A stretch of 64,000 nucleotides of DNA from Pictodentalium vernedei (lineage: Eukaryota > Mollusca > Scaphopoda > Dentaliida > Dentaliidae). The DNA is taken from NCBI GenBank assembly GCA_031216915.1, contig CM062297.1, positions 827,106,786-827,170,785 of the forward strand. Reading direction: 5' to 3'. This document shows positions 42,521 through 54,588 of the stretch, one piece after another. The notes under the pieces were generated by a model. The model searched no databases. It saw only the letters and a program-made list of their open reading frames with translations, and was not told the DNA's origin. Numbering within the stretch: the first letter of the stretch is position 1; each line of letters begins with the position of its first letter. The position numbers and the translations under genes were made by a program.

Positions 42521-43690
42521 TAGAGGGTACCTTTATGCTGTAATCAACTCCTCTTACAGTTCTAAATGCGGTTAGCTGAAACTTCAGGGTATGATTATAC
42601 ACACAATGAAGACATGCAACATGTATAAAGTCTTGTAAAAATTTTGTTTCTCCACAGTTATTTCCCTTTCTTGACTTACAACATTTTTAGTGCTATTTTC
42701 AATAGAGGGTACCTTTATGCTGTAATCAACTCCTCTTATATGCTGTAATCAACTCCTCTTACAGTTCTAAATGCGGGTAGCTGAAACTTATGATCATACA
42801 CACAATGAAGATGTGCAACATGTATAAAGTTGTCACAAAAATTTTATTTTTCCACAGTTATTTCCCTTTGTTGACTTAGAATATTTTGAGTACTATTTTC
42901 AATAGAGAGTACATTCATGCTGTAATCGGCTCTTCTTACAGTTTTGAATGCAGTGAACTGAAACTTTAGGATATGATTACAAACACATTGAAGATATGCA
43001 ACATCTATAAAGTTTGTTGCAAAACTTTATTTGCTCAAAATTATGGCCTTGATTGACTTGGAAAATTTTCAGATTTTAACAAATTTTCAGGGATTTTTTT
43101 TTTTTTGCTATTGTCAATAGAGGGTACCTTCATGCTGTAATTAACTCCTCTTACAGTTTTAAATGCAGTGAACTGAAACTTTAGGATGTGATTACACACA
43201 CATTGAAGATATGCAACATCTATAAAGTTTGTTGCAAAATTTTATTTTCTCAAAATTATGGCCTTGATCGACTTAGAAAATTTTTAATGTCATTGTCAAT
43301 AGAGGGTACTTTCATGCTGTAATGAACTCCTCTTACAGTTTTGAATGCAGTGAACTGAAACTTTAGGATATGATTACAAACACATTGAAGATATGCAAAA
43401 TCTATAAGGTTTGTTGCATTTTCAATTCACATAGTTCAATGTCTAGTATTCTCTTAATATCGAGAATACATGTATGCCTCACTTTCATCATGCACTTTAA
43501 AACATTACCAGCTGAAAGGTGGGGGTATTTGTTTGTGTCACCTTTAGGTGACACCTATTGTTTTTTGAACACCAAGATGTCACATTGTTGACCTTGCTCA
43601 CCCTCAGGTATTGTTTCAGGGGTAACACACCACCTGGCAATGGATTGCGGGGGTATTGCACCCACTGGTGATGGATCGACTCTAGTTTTT
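42520..43690 (+). repeat. Tandem array, about 175-200 bp unit, of a hairpin-headed element
   Basis: Five units carry GAGGGTACCTTTATGCTGTA, ATCAACTCCTCTTACAGTT, TGAACTGAAACTTTAGGAT and GAAGATATGCAACATCTATA, with repeats at 42533, 42704, 42905, 43123 and 43305. The tail at 43530-43690 (GGTGACACC...TTGCTCACCCTCAGG) looks like an element end. Non-coding. Confidence 0.8.
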
Positions 43691-44316
43691 TTCATTAATC
43701 AAAAGAAAATAATTGTGATATGTTGATAATCTTTTTCCTGTGGACAATCACCAAATTCCTCTCGTTTATCTGCCTATCTATCTGTGTGTGCTACATCATA
43801 TAATCTTGTTCAGTCCAGGATGAAGTGTGAAGGATATCAGATTGGTGAGAAGAGTTTGCACTCGCATTATATTAATTGATGTACATATTAATTATTAATT
43901 GTTAATTGTTATTAATATTAATTGTTAATATTAATTGTTCAGTAAAAAAAATTAAACCGTATTACACAAAGTTTCTGTTTTTATTGTTGATTCGAAAAGT
44001 AACTACCAAGCATTTAAGCTTGTTACCCAATAGAAACACTTCTCTGCTTATTACCAAATGGACTTTCTCTCCACCTTTACAAGGTGTTTGTTCAGAGGAT
44101 CTATTTTTTGGTCCATGGTCAACAATGATGCACAAATTGAAATTGAGAGGATTTGAATAAGATACTTAATCCATATTTGCCTCCCTGGGATGCCCGGAAG
44201 TGAAGGGCTTATGTCTAAGGTAGATTTATACCTCTCTGGTAAAATTGGACCTGATAACCTTGACTTCATACTTATGTTGTGTCATGATATAGCCTATTTG
44301 CTGATGTTGGTGTTAA

Positions 44317-44520
44317 ACCTTCACCCAGTGTAAACCTGTCTGTGCTAATCACAACAATGGCCATTCAATTTTTTAATTTTTGTCCCAAAAACATCGCATA
44401 TGACCCATAATTGGAATGAGCTTGTCAGGCTTGTTCCAATATGGGATCATAAGCTATGTTTCCAAGACCAAAATGAAACTACTTCATTCAAGAATTATGT
44501 TGTCTACTGTTCTTGCTGGG
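44317..44520. mobile_element. TTAA hairpin MITE, mixed arms
   Basis: TTAA at 44313-44316 and 44521-44524. The core ACATCGCATATGACCC pairs imperfectly with GGGATCATAAGCTATG around GAGCTTGTCAGGCTTGTTCC. Confidence 0.7.
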
Positions 44521-44871
44521 TTAATGATTGTTAATCCAAATAAATAGCTTCATATTTGGGGGAGGCAATTTGTCTTACATGCCTATAAATACCTCAAGAT
44601 ATGCAAGGCCTGGTGGGCAGAATACATTTTGGCATGACCAATCAATTTAAAAGTGGATGGGTCTGTAATGGAGTTCTTCCGCACATTTCAACAAAAGCTC
44701 ATGATGCCAATCCGGCAGTATATCGTTTTAAAATATTTTTACGACATGGAAAACTATAAATTAAAACAACTTTTTCCGTCTTTTGAATTGGATAAAGGGT
44801 TATCAAAATTGACTGAAAGTAACGGCCAAAACCGGCCAGTGCTATATACAAAAATCGTCATTCATTTTTAG

Positions 44872-45240
44872 CTCAACTTTGTCGAAGTCAAATTTGAGCT
44901 ATTGTCATGGCCCGTCGTCAGTCTGCCCATCTGTCTGTCCGTACATCAACAATTGGCTATGGCTCGGGCTAGAGGTCGTATTTATGAACCGATCTTTACG
45001 AAACTTCTTGGGTACCTTTGTTATGACCCTGGGACGGGAACGAGTGTTTTTGGGTGTGGTCCGAAATTCAAGATGCCTGCCAGTGGCCATTTTGTACCGA
45101 TGATGCAAAAATCAGTTTTTTGTACAGAACTTCTGTTTGAAAGTTCTGATTTGAATAAATTTTTGTATAAATGTATAGTACAATGGGATACATCACATAT
45201 AATACAGGTTTTTTTCTCGTGCGTAAATTATGCAAATTAG
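44872..45240 (+). mobile_element. AGCT-hairpin element head and first 335 bp unit
   Basis: It starts AGCTCAACTTTGTCGAAGTC and the hairpin mate CAAATTTGAGCT, then CCCGTCGTCAGTCTGCCCAT. The unit starting at 44957 (CTATGGCTCGGGCTAGAGG) repeats at 45292. Heads of this design are common in mollusc repeats and may belong to Helitron/Helentron-type elements; that is inference. Confidence 0.7.
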
Positions 45241-45291
45241 ACTAACTTTGATTTATTTAGTGTTACTTTCAGAGCTGTAAGTGCCAAGCTG

Positions 45292-45640
45292 CTATGGCTC
45301 GGGCTGGAGGCCGTATTTATGAACCAATCTTTACGAAACTTCTTGGGTACCTTTGTTATGACTGTGGGACGAGAACGAGTGTTTTTGGGTGCAGTCCCAA
45401 ATTCAAGATGGCTGCCAGCAGCCATTTTGTACCGACGATGCAGAAATCTGTTTTTTGTACAGAACTTCCATATGAAAGCTCTGATTTGAATAATTTTTTG
45501 TATGAATGTTTAGTACCATGAGATACATTACATATCATACGGGTTTTTTTCTCGTGCTTAAATTATGCAAATTAGACTAACTTTGATTTATTTAGTATTA
45601 CTTTCAGCAGCGTAAGTGCAAATCCCTATACGGCTCGTGC
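45292..45640 (+). repeat. Second 335 bp tandem unit
   Basis: CTATGGCTCGGGCTGGAGGC, TTTACGAAACTTCTTGGGTA and CTCGTGCTTAAATTATGCAA repeat 44957-45291 at a period of 335 bases. A reversed partial copy is at 52395-52570. The open frames on both strands simply follow the repeat. Confidence 0.85.
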
Positions 45641-45654
45641 ATAAATTATGCAAA

Positions 45655-45905
45655 TTAGGGGTCCGGGTGGGACTTAGAAAATTTTGGACCAAAATCCGGA
45701 AATTAGTTTTTTGGTTTTTTATGCATTTTGATCAATTTTAAGACCAAAAGAAAAAAAAAAAAATTTTTTTTACACTGAAAATTTGGGGTCCGGGTGGGAC
45801 TTAGAAAATTTTGGACCAAAATCCGGAAATTAGTTTTTTGTTTTTTGATGCATTTTGGTCAATTTTAAGAAGAAGAAGAAAAAATTTTAGTCTGAAAATA
45901 TTTTG
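45655..45905 (+). repeat. Two 128 bp tandem units
   Basis: GGGGTCCGGGTGGGACTTAG and TTTTGGACCAAAATCCGGAA occur at 45658 and 45786, each followed by a purine-rich stretch. It continues the element array to its left. Confidence 0.82.
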
Positions 45906-46254
45906 TTTGGGACTGAAAATTTCCACACAAAAATAATAATCTACAATGATTGGTCTTAATCTGTAGTCCATTACAGTCACCTTGTAATTCTTTTATTATT
46001 GTTGACTGGGCCAAAACAAATACTAATTCCTGTCATATTCATTATTCAGTTGTCTTGGTCACAGCAAGTACTAATTCTTGTCATATCCAAGTTGAGCTAC
46101 AGAGTCATTGACTCTTTCATTCAAAATATTTTCATTTTTGGCTTCCAAAAACAGCTTGACCCCTCATTGGAAATAGCGAATTTTGGAAGCAAAAACTGAA
46201 AAGTTGCAGTTATAAGAGAAATTATTTTAATGTGAGTGTCGCCTGCAAAGAGCA

Positions 46255-46400
46255 ATAGGTGAAGGTTTAAAAAATTGCCATTCAATTTTTTAATTTTTGT
46301 CTCAAAAACAGCTTATGATCCGCAATTGGAATGAGCTTGTTAGGCTTGTTCCAATAAGTGATCATAAGCTATGTTTCCGAGACAAAAAAGAAACTAACTC
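46255..46400. mobile_element. TTAA hairpin MITE, 'GTCTC' subtype core
   Basis: TTTTTGTCTCAAAAACAGC pairs with GCTATGTTTCCGAGACAAAA around GAGCTTGTTAGGCTTGTTCC. An even shorter 'GCTTCC' copy precedes it at 46135-46200. Confidence 0.6.
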
Positions 46401-46623
46401 TTAACCTGCTGAGTAATTTCTTGAAATTTTTCAGAAAATCCAGTCATGGCTGCTGTTAAGCCCTCACATAAAATTTGGCACCCAGCACCCTGTCTAGCTT
46501 CGGGCCTGTCGCACCTACAAATGACTACTTAAGTGTCTACGAGTTGGTAAAACAGAAAACGTCTGTGGCTGAAGTCTGTTATGCGACTAGCCATGTAACA
46601 GAATCTTTTTATTGTGGGGGTGC

Positions 46624-46648
46624 GGGGGGGGGGGGGGGGGGGGGGGGG
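46624..46648 (+). repeat. Poly-G tract, 25 bases
   Basis: A G run followed by TAAATGTTGGGGTGGGG and, at 46743, a poly-C run with (CA)n. It lies in a G-rich and C-rich mirror region. Confidence 0.92.
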
Positions 46649-46970
46649 ATAAATGTTGGGGTGGGGACAGTAAAGGAGTGTTAAAGTTACATTGCTAGGG
46701 TTGGGGTGGGTTGGGTTAGGGTCAGGATAGGTTGGGGTAAGCTCCCCCCCCCCCCACACACACACACACACACAGGTTACCACCTGACATGTCCATAAAA
46801 TAGCCACATAAGTAGTCATTTGTAAGAACGTCCGAAGGCACTTTCCAGTAATTTATATCAGAGATTCTTTTTAACAACATTGTATTTGCTTGGAACTGAA
46901 TATGAACTTGAGTGAAGACTCCAAAGCATTGTACTCTCACTTTTCTGATAACCATGAATGACATTCAGCA

Positions 46971-47275
46971 GGGTAGCGCGGTGGCTTAGTTGGTAGAGGG
47001 GCTGGCTACAAACCAAAAAGTCCTTGGTTCGAATCCCACCTGCATCAACTTCATTTCCCCGTGGGAACCCCCGGGAAATCAGGCAGTGCTTGTTTACTGT
47101 TGTAAACAAGTTCTTTACTGGTAAAATAGGACCCAGTCACCAATGCTTGGGTGGAAGTCCTCTAAAATGGGCAGCATGGGGTATAAATGATTGATTAAAA
47201 TTGACTTTATCTCCATGTTGTGTCACGATTAGCCATTGTGCATAAATATGTGACGTTAAACACAAATAAGAAGTC
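46971..47275 (+). mobile_element. Full-length tRNA-derived SINE
   Basis: The head has a tRNA-like A box TGGCTTAGTTGG (46983-46994) and B box GGTTCGAATCC (47026-47036) at usual pol III promoter spacing. The body follows (GGAACCC, GTAAACAAGTTC, ACCCAGTCACCAATGCTTGG, CTCCATGTTGTGTCACGATT) and it ends ACGTTAAACACAAATAAG. At least nine 5'-truncated copies occur in the window. It would be mobilised in trans by a LINE. The SINE superfamily cannot be fixed by eye. Confidence 0.85.
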
Positions 47276-47535
47276 AACTGCATCGTGTCCTTCAACAAGA
47301 CGCTTATCCTCGTTGCCTTCAAGAGGGAACGGTGGCGCCGTGTACTACGACGTACTGCACGTCGATGGTGCACATGCCTTCAACCAATGTTAACCCTTCT
47401 TTGGTCAGTAAGTTGGAGATTCGCGCAGATGCTTGGTGGTTCTCTCCCGGTACTTAGGCTTCCTCTGCCCGTAAATCTGCTCGACACAATGTAACACTGG
47501 CTGTTAAAAGCGCACAACCCGAATAATTAAATAAA
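47276..47535 (+). mobile_element. SINE-like repeat, second type, joined to the SINE
   Basis: GTGTCCTTCAACAAGACGCT, GGCGCCGTGTACTACGACGT, GCACGTCGATGGTGCACATG, AACCCTTCTTTGGTCAGTA and CGTAAATCTGCTCGACACA. The end is AATAATTAAATAAAT. It follows the full SINE without a gap, so the pair may be one composite unit. Confidence 0.68.
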
Positions 47536-49129
47536 TGGCTTTCAGTTTTCAACCAGTTAAGAAACTGCACTTCTCTGAAGTTTTCAATATATTAGAGATT
47601 ACATATCTGAACTTGGGTTACGGCGCTCATTAAAATCAAGTCCCCGCCACATGTAACAGTTGTGTGGTGAAGTGAACCACAATGCAGTGGAGGGGGGGGG
47701 GGGGGCGCATGAAGTGAATCGCATTGAATACGCAAATGTAGTTTGGAAACCATGGCTGCTGAAAGAGAAAAGCAGCCAAAGATCTGCTACAAATCATGAA
47801 CATCGATAGAAGAGGCGAAACCATACAGATACCACAACTACAAAATGAACAGTACCAACGTTAATAGATAAGGCGCAAAGCCCACACCCACAAATTGCAA
47901 AAGTAGGTAACTGAATATCAGGTCACCAATGCACGGGGTAGAGGTCTTCTAATTGACTGCACGGGTGCAAATGATTGGATGAACTCAACTTGACGCCCTT
48001 ATGGCGGTCACACTAAGTCACTGCTGCAGAAATGTGACTCAAAGCACCAGTGGAAAAATATGACAAGAAAAATGTAGCACGATGACGAGGTCTCGTCGTG
48101 TTCTAACCTGTACAATTTACCTACCCCCACATGGAAGGGGATGTAGCAAGCCTCCTGTCTGCCCCCCCATCCCCCCCCCCCCTCTCCTGTCCGTCTGTGA
48201 ATTTGTTCATGGCATAACTTGGAACAATATGCCTCTGTGCCCCCTCTCTTGCGCGTGGATAAGCTTCGCTCGGTGATACAGGTCCTTGTTTAGGTTTTTT
48301 CGAGATTACAGGTGAAGCCTTTTCTTTTCACCTCACGCTATTAAATAAGTGTTATAAACCAGACCCGAGGCTAATACTAATAAGTGACCAAAGGTCCCAT
48401 GCCCCAACACCACCAAGATAGTCTCGATCGGAAATTTTCACCGGCCAGCAGTTGTTTGAAAAATGTAGGTTTTTGTGATTTTGACAATATATACAGAAAT
48501 TTTGTTGGAAATCGTACACCCCACCCCAACTCTCTTCCAAAAAGAAAAATGTTGGTGCTTGTTGTAAACCCAGTAAATTTAAAATTCAACTTGTGGGGAA
48601 ATAAATATCCACGTGCCATCTTCATTTGACCGGCTCAAACAGTCAAGGGGGACAATTATTACACCGAGTTTGCACCGCCAAACGCGGAAGTAAATTGAAT
48701 TTTCATTGCGTTCACAACTGCATTTTGGCCCCAATAAATAATTTAGGATCACTGTGATCTCTAATATCTCGCAATTTTAGTAGTGCATATGTCATAGATA
48801 TCGCATATTCAATTGGAGCCCAGGACACTACTGCATTTATTTTCAGTAAGGTTTGGAAAGCTGGCAAAAAATGATGTTTCACAAATTACCACAAAATTCC
48901 TCCAATAAGACTATTAAAGGCCTCACAAGTGTCGAATGCGCCTCGCATGTTGTCTGCACAGCGCATATCTGTTGTCATTTGGTTTCCAACAATGCAACAT
49001 AACCAGCTTTCGTGTTCAAAAATGTTCTGATAAAAAATGGTTTTCGCCCCTTCTGCACGTTTTCAAGTGGAATTTCAGAACACTGTTCTCAGCAATGCTG
49101 AGTGAGATATTACGATTAAGGGCTATCGG

Positions 49130-49636
49130 TCTATGCTGTCTGATACTTTCTCTTATGTGGGAAAGCGGTGCATCGGTCGTAATCTTTTTCTCTCCAAACT
49201 TATTCGGCACTTTTCTTTGAAGAGGCCTCGAGTTTTGCGTCTTACACCCAAGTGGAACTTGGCATGGGTGTTGCACTGTTTGGAGGGGGCGCCATTCGAG
49301 CCTTTATCTGAGACCGACATGCGTTCCCCACCTATAAGACGGCTTTTCTTCTAGCGTTTGCTTCTGCTCGTCGAGTCAGCGAGCTTCATGCGCTATCTGT
49401 TGATTCTGCCTTCTTCTGAAATGAGGCTAACAGTGTCACCTTCACTACTGATTGCTCTTTTCTGGCTAAGAATCAACTTCCTGATTCGGTACCTCCTCCC
49501 ATCTGCATTCGGGCTCTCCCCGCTGTAGATGGCCGGAGGCCTCTTCTTTGTCCTGTTCGTGCGATCAAGACTTTCCTTACTTGCACTCAGTTCATTAGGA
49601 GGGGTCGGAAGAGATTTTTTCTGTCTCTCAAATAGG
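49130..49636 (+). pseudogene. Broken DIRS-type tyrosine recombinase
   Basis: LTPKWNLAWVLHCLEGAPFE runs from about 49240 in one frame. Near 49330 the frame shifts to TYKTAFLLAFASARRVSELH, an internal TGA follows at about 49419, then RRPLLCPVRAIKTFLTCTQF, ending TAG near 49636. 'P.W.L..VL..L...PFEPL....KTAFLLA.AS.RRvSELHAL' is the recombinase pattern of DIRS1-type retrotransposons, and R of RRVSEL is the usual catalytic Arg. The His-x-x-Arg and Tyr parts are missing. No split direct repeats or RT were seen nearby. Confidence 0.82.
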
Positions 49637-50219
49637 TGCGCCTGCATTGTTCGTATCGGTTATTGAGATGGGGGTCTTGTTGCAGGTAGCAAGGTCGGAT
49701 TTAGAAATATGGGGGCCCTGAGCAGCCTCTGGTTGTGGCACAAATTCCTCCTTTTAATGCCAAATTTTTAAATTTTTCCATGCTAGGCTGAATCATGGTC
49801 GAACCGATGCACACGTGCTTGGCACTGTGTATCTAAATTAGTGGAATTTAGTCACTATGGGGGTGGAGATAAAATTATTCTGCATGGCCATTCAAAACTT
49901 AGTGGATAGAAATAAAAAAAAATTCAAATAATGAACCTTGTTATTTGAGCAGAAAAAATAAAACTTTTTGTGGGGTATGTTGAAGTAGTAATTGATCCTC
50001 CAGAAGACAGGAAATGCTCCTTTTTATGCCAAATTTTAAAATTTTTCCATGTCGGGACGAACCATGATCGACTGGCAGTTATTAATTTAGCAAGGTGTAT
50101 CAAAATCAGTGGACTTAAGTCACTTTGGTGGTGTTTGTGGTCGTGTGGGGAGGGGTGGGAGGATAAAATGATTCTGGATGGAAAAATCGTTGGCTTATGT
50201 CGGTGTTGAGGTACCCTCC

Positions 50220-51160
50220 CTCTCCCCCCCCCCCCCCCCCCAACAATGCCAAATCTATACAAATTTCATATACAATATTTTGGGTGTATCCTCTTTCAGT
50301 TTGTTAAAATGAATTTGGTGCCCCCACTGAGGTGTGTGGGGGGGGGGGGGGAGCGGGGAGGGATGCACCAAAAGAATCAGTTTTTTCTGAAATCTTCTTA
50401 TGAACCACCAGGCAGAATGCTTTGATATTTGGTATGCATGCTCCTTCAGTACTCAACATTCAAATTTGTTCAAACAAATTTTCTCTGTCAATATTTGGGC
50501 TTCCTGCCGTAGGAGCCCCATTTTGTGCCTCGCCCAAAACAAAAATTGCCATCGGTTTTGTCATAAGGTACAGTTTTGGAAATTTGTAAAAATGGTGAGT
50601 TAGTATTTTTTAACACTAAGGGTAATGGGGAAAAATATAAAATCATCTTCGTCTCCCCAACCACTGCTCCAAATGCTTTCATATTTCACATATAATATCT
50701 TTGGAGGATTGATTCACATGGTTGTTGAAATCTAATCACTGGGTTCATATTTGGGCACTCTATGGGAGCCTAAATGTTAAAATTTGTGCAATATGAGGGA
50801 CATTCTTTAAAAATCTTCTTCAGATCCGCCAGGCAAAATCTTTTGATATTTGGTATACAGCATCCTTAGGGAAGGGAGATTCAGCTTTGTTCTAGCCAAA
50901 TCCCTGGGTTCATATTTGGGCTCCCTATAGAAACATTGTAACTTAGTTCAATGTGAGGAATATTCTTTTAAAATCACCTTCTTCAGATCTAGCAGTCAGA
51001 ATCTTTCGATATTTGTTCAAGGGGCATTTTTTGGTTCCCAGTGGGAACCCGAGGAGCAATTCAAATGTCAAACAATATGACAAAATTCTTTGCCAGATGT
51101 GGGGTCCACAAATGATGGGGTCCTGGGTGGCTGCCCAGTCTGTCCATTCCTAAATCCAGC
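50220..51160 (+). repeat. 165 bp-unit array, diverged
   Basis: After a poly-C and a poly-G tract (50226-50242, 50339-50352), units with CAGAATGCTTTGATATTTGG, TTCATATTTGGGCTCC and ATGAGGGACATTCTTTAAAA occur at about 50405, 50820 and 50975. They match the array at 61080-62310. Confidence 0.72.
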
Positions 51161-51604
51161 CCTGTCAGGTAGCGTCACTCCAAATTTGACAGATGCCCCA
51201 AATTCCTGTTACAAAATATATCATTCAGCTTGTGAACTCTGAGGTATTCAGGAATCATTGTAATTCATTTCTAATGCCATAAATACAAAGTGCTTTGGGG
51301 TGCATCTAATGATCTCATCATCATCCATGTTAATAACTGTGAAATCCCCATTTTCTGAGAACAAAAGTTAATTTATAAATTACACTAATAACTTTGTAAT
51401 GCTTACTTACCATATACCATGTTAAGTATATGATAAATGTATTGGGAGGGGGGAAGGGGCAATTCTGCTTCTGAACAGATCTCATTTCAGCAAGTGCTCC
51501 CTCTGCCACACTTAACTTACAAGCACGGGGAAGGTCAAGCTACAAATTGCGTTGCTGGTAAAAAATTGAATATTTTTTGATTATCAAGATTTGTTTACAT
51601 GTAT

Positions 51605-51668
51605 TTGCCTTGTTATAATTTAATGTTTGTGGGAAGGTGCCTACTGTTCTATAAATTCTAAAAAGGCA
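51605..51668. repeat. GCCTTGTTATAATTTAATG hairpin, decayed
   Basis: TTTGCCTTGTTATAATTTAA ... TAAATTCTAAAAAGGCAAA is a diverged copy of the 63651 hairpin. Confidence 0.5.
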
Positions 51669-52394
51669 AATACTTACAGACTAAATAATTACACCAAATA
51701 GGAAGAATGTCAACACAATTAAACTTAAGAGGCTTGCAAAAAGAAATTAGGAGAACTGACTGAATAAGACTTATTGAAATGTAATACAGATTTACTTGAG
51801 TGGTACCGATAACAAATGGGGGATACTTGTCCTGGCCAACAATTCCACCAGTGGCAGCTGTCCTGGCTGACAAATCGAGTGAGAGACAGTTGAGTTTTAC
51901 TGGTTGACAATTGGAGTGTGTCAGTTGTAGTCTGGTTGACAATTGGAGTGAGGGGCCATTGTCCTGGATGGCAATTTGAGTGGGAGCATTATTCCTGCCT
52001 ACCAAATGGACTGGGTGGCACTTGTCCTACTTTCATAATTGAGGTCACAGACTTGGCTGGTAGCTAATTTCTTGAGCATAACAAATGAAGAGAAAACAAA
52101 ATAAGTTGATAAATTTATTCCTGTGTTCTTTTCAAATATCTCACATAAATACTTGATAAAATTATTGTTAGAACAGTTATCAGATTTTTTACAAAGGTGG
52201 AATGGAATTAGTTCTTTACAAAACACTGTACAGAGAACAAAAAGTTAGATATAAGGTCAGTAGGTCACACAAAATAAAATAACTGATTCTTTGGCAATTT
52301 TCTTTTCAAATTGGTGAGAGAGGGAAGGTTTCATTTGTATTGTATTCTGTCGTGCACATATATAGCACTTATTAACTTCTAGGAGTCTGGTTAA

Positions 52395-52570
52395 GAGTCA
52401 ATTGTCTCTCGTGTAAGCAGTGATAACAAGAATACCCAAGGAGTTTCATGAAGATCGGTTCATAAATACAGCCTCCAGCCTGAGCCATATTGAAATGTTC
52501 TCTTAGTGTGTATAAGTGGTAGCAATGAATAAATCAAAGTTTCCCAAATTTGCATCTCATTTGTTCGCGC
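52395..52570 (-). repeat. Reversed partial copy of the 335 bp unit
   Basis: The reverse complement reads ATGGCTCAGGCTGGAGGCTG, TATTTATGAACCGATCTTCA and GAAACTCCTTGGGTATTC, as at 45294. Confidence 0.7.
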
Positions 52571-52752
52571 TTCTCCATTACAACAATTAAAACAGGCAAA
52601 TAAGGTGTGGACAGTGTTCCAGTAAACTGTTGTGTTATTTTAATTTACGGTGACAGCTGAAGTCCATCTACAGATATGCACTGCGTAACTGCCCATGCTT
52701 TTCCAACAGATTCTAAACTTGTGTCTATCAGTCGACTCACAGAGTACATTAA

Positions 52753-52997
52753 CTCTTTACCCAATGCCAATAGCAGACAACACTCGTAAAAAACTTATCG
52801 TATAACTAAACAGATTCATTTTTGACTTCCAAAACGTAGCTTATGGCCTCTCATTTGAACGAGCGCAACACGCTCGTTCCATTGAGGGGTCATGAGCTAT
52901 ATTTTGGAAGCAAAAAATGAAAATATACAACAAAAAATGAATGACGATTTGTGTGCACAGCGCTAGCTAGTTCTGGCCATTAGGGGTGGGTAAACTG
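52753..52997. mobile_element. TTAA hairpin MITE, 'GCTTCC' subtype
   Basis: TTAA at 52749-52752 and 52998-53001. It begins CTCTTTACCCAATGCCAATA. The arms TTGACTTCCAAAACGTAGCT and AGCTATATTTTGGAAGCAAA pair, with tip GAACGAGCGCAACACGCTCG. Confidence 0.78.
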
Positions 52998-53299
52998 TTA
53001 ACTTTTTCATGTGGTCATTCAGTTACTGTCAGGAAGTCAAAGCAATAATTCACCAATGGGAGCGGGGTGTTGTCAATGAATTTCTTCTGTATACTAGTAC
53101 TACAGTCACTGTGGTACTAGTGTAAGGTAAATGCGATCCCCAGCCGAAAAGATTATGAAAAATATATTCACTCTTAAAAATTGAGAGTAGTGAGTGCAAT
53201 CACTCTTTTTGTGATTTTTAGAAGTGTTGTTCTCAGCTCTCCTCGGGTTTACAAATCAACAACACTGTTGCATAATTTATTCAGGAGAGCAAAAGCTGT

Positions 53300-53690
53300 A
53301 TTATATGCTAGTTCATATTTGGGCTTCCTGTGGTAAGAGTCTTTTGATATTTGGTATACAGTATCCTTAGGGAGGTGAGATTCAAGTTTGTTCAAGCTAG
53401 GTCCTTCAGTTCATATTTGGGCTCCCTTTGGGAGCCCAAATTATAACTTAATTATAACTCAGTTAAAAAAAAATAATTTCAGATCCACCAGTCAGAATCT
53501 TTTGATATTTTGTATGCAGCATTCTTAGGGGGGTGAGTGTGAGTTTGTTAAAGCCAAGGGCCCGTATTCATATTTCGGCTCACCATGGGAGCCCAAATTG
53601 TACCAAAATTTCTATTTGTTGATATGTAGGTTACCTTGTCAGGTGAGTGCCCTCAGGCCCCCTGGGGCCTCTTCTTTCAAAAAGCGGGAG
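53300..53690 (+). repeat. 165 bp-unit array end with terminal hairpin
   Basis: Two units (CTTTTGATATTTGGTATACA, TTCATATTTGGGCTCCC) are followed by CAGGTGAGTGCCCTCAGG and the hairpin GGCCCCCTGGGGCC. A short GC hairpin just before the end is how Helitron-type 3' ends look; this is inference. Confidence 0.65.
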
Positions 53691-54356
53691 AAATAAACTA
53701 TTTAATATGATAAAAAAATCGAACATTCCTCTGTAAACAAACTGTATTTTAATCATGCTCTGTCGCAAACACTCACAAAGAACAAAACATGTTTTCATCC
53801 TACAGGGATTGTACTAACATGGGAAGACACTGCAAAGGAATGAAAATGTCCATGCTCAAATACAATGAGGGATTTCCTGAGAATCAAAACATTATTTTTT
53901 TAGCCTAAATTATCTGATTTATAAATTCACTCAAACCATATGTAGTAAAAGTGGTAGTCACAATCCCAGGCCAGGAAATAAGGGATTTAGAACCTAACTT
54001 GTTGGTGTGTTATTCTATATAACACCTGTAAGGCCACACAAAGTCAACATTTCGGTTTTCACCCTCACATGCATGCTCCCAAAACCCCCCACATAGATTT
54101 TTTTATTTTTGCACCCAGCAGAAAAATGCTGACAATTTAATTGAAGATCTACACCGGATCTAATTCAGGTAATGAAGCATCCGATAATCTGCTGCCAAAT
54201 CATCCATAAACCTTTAAAAATATCACTTGGTTAAAAAAAAAATAATGTGATATAGTGACAGGATTTGCTTTGCAAGATTTGATATCCTTGTTATAGTACC
54301 ATATCAAGTTCCTTGTAGTATTATAGAAGGATGTTTGATAGAATAAAAAGATTTAA

Positions 54357-54588
54357 ACCTTCACAAACCAGGATAGCAGACGACACTTGTCAAAAAAATC
54401 TTGACTATATAACTAAAAGTTTCATTTCTTTGTCTCAAAAACATAGCTTATGACCCCTCATTGGAATGCGCTCGTTGACTGTGTTCCAATGCGGGCCCAT
54501 AAGCTATATTTTTGAGACAAAAAATAATAAAATTTGGATGGTGATTTTTGTGAATAACGCTAACGCTTTTTGCCTTTATGTTGGATGG
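54357..54588. mobile_element. TTAA hairpin MITE, 'GTCTC' subtype
   Basis: TTAA at 54353-54356 and 54589-54592. The arms TTTGTCTCAAAAACATAGCT and AGCTATATTTTTGAGACAAA pair, and the tip differs (GCGCTCGTTGACTGTGTTCC). Confidence 0.76.

Noticed and set aside
46971..47045. A tRNA gene
   Set aside because: A and B boxes are present, but the sequence runs into a SINE body with an A-rich tail found many times in the window. It is a tRNA-derived SINE head.
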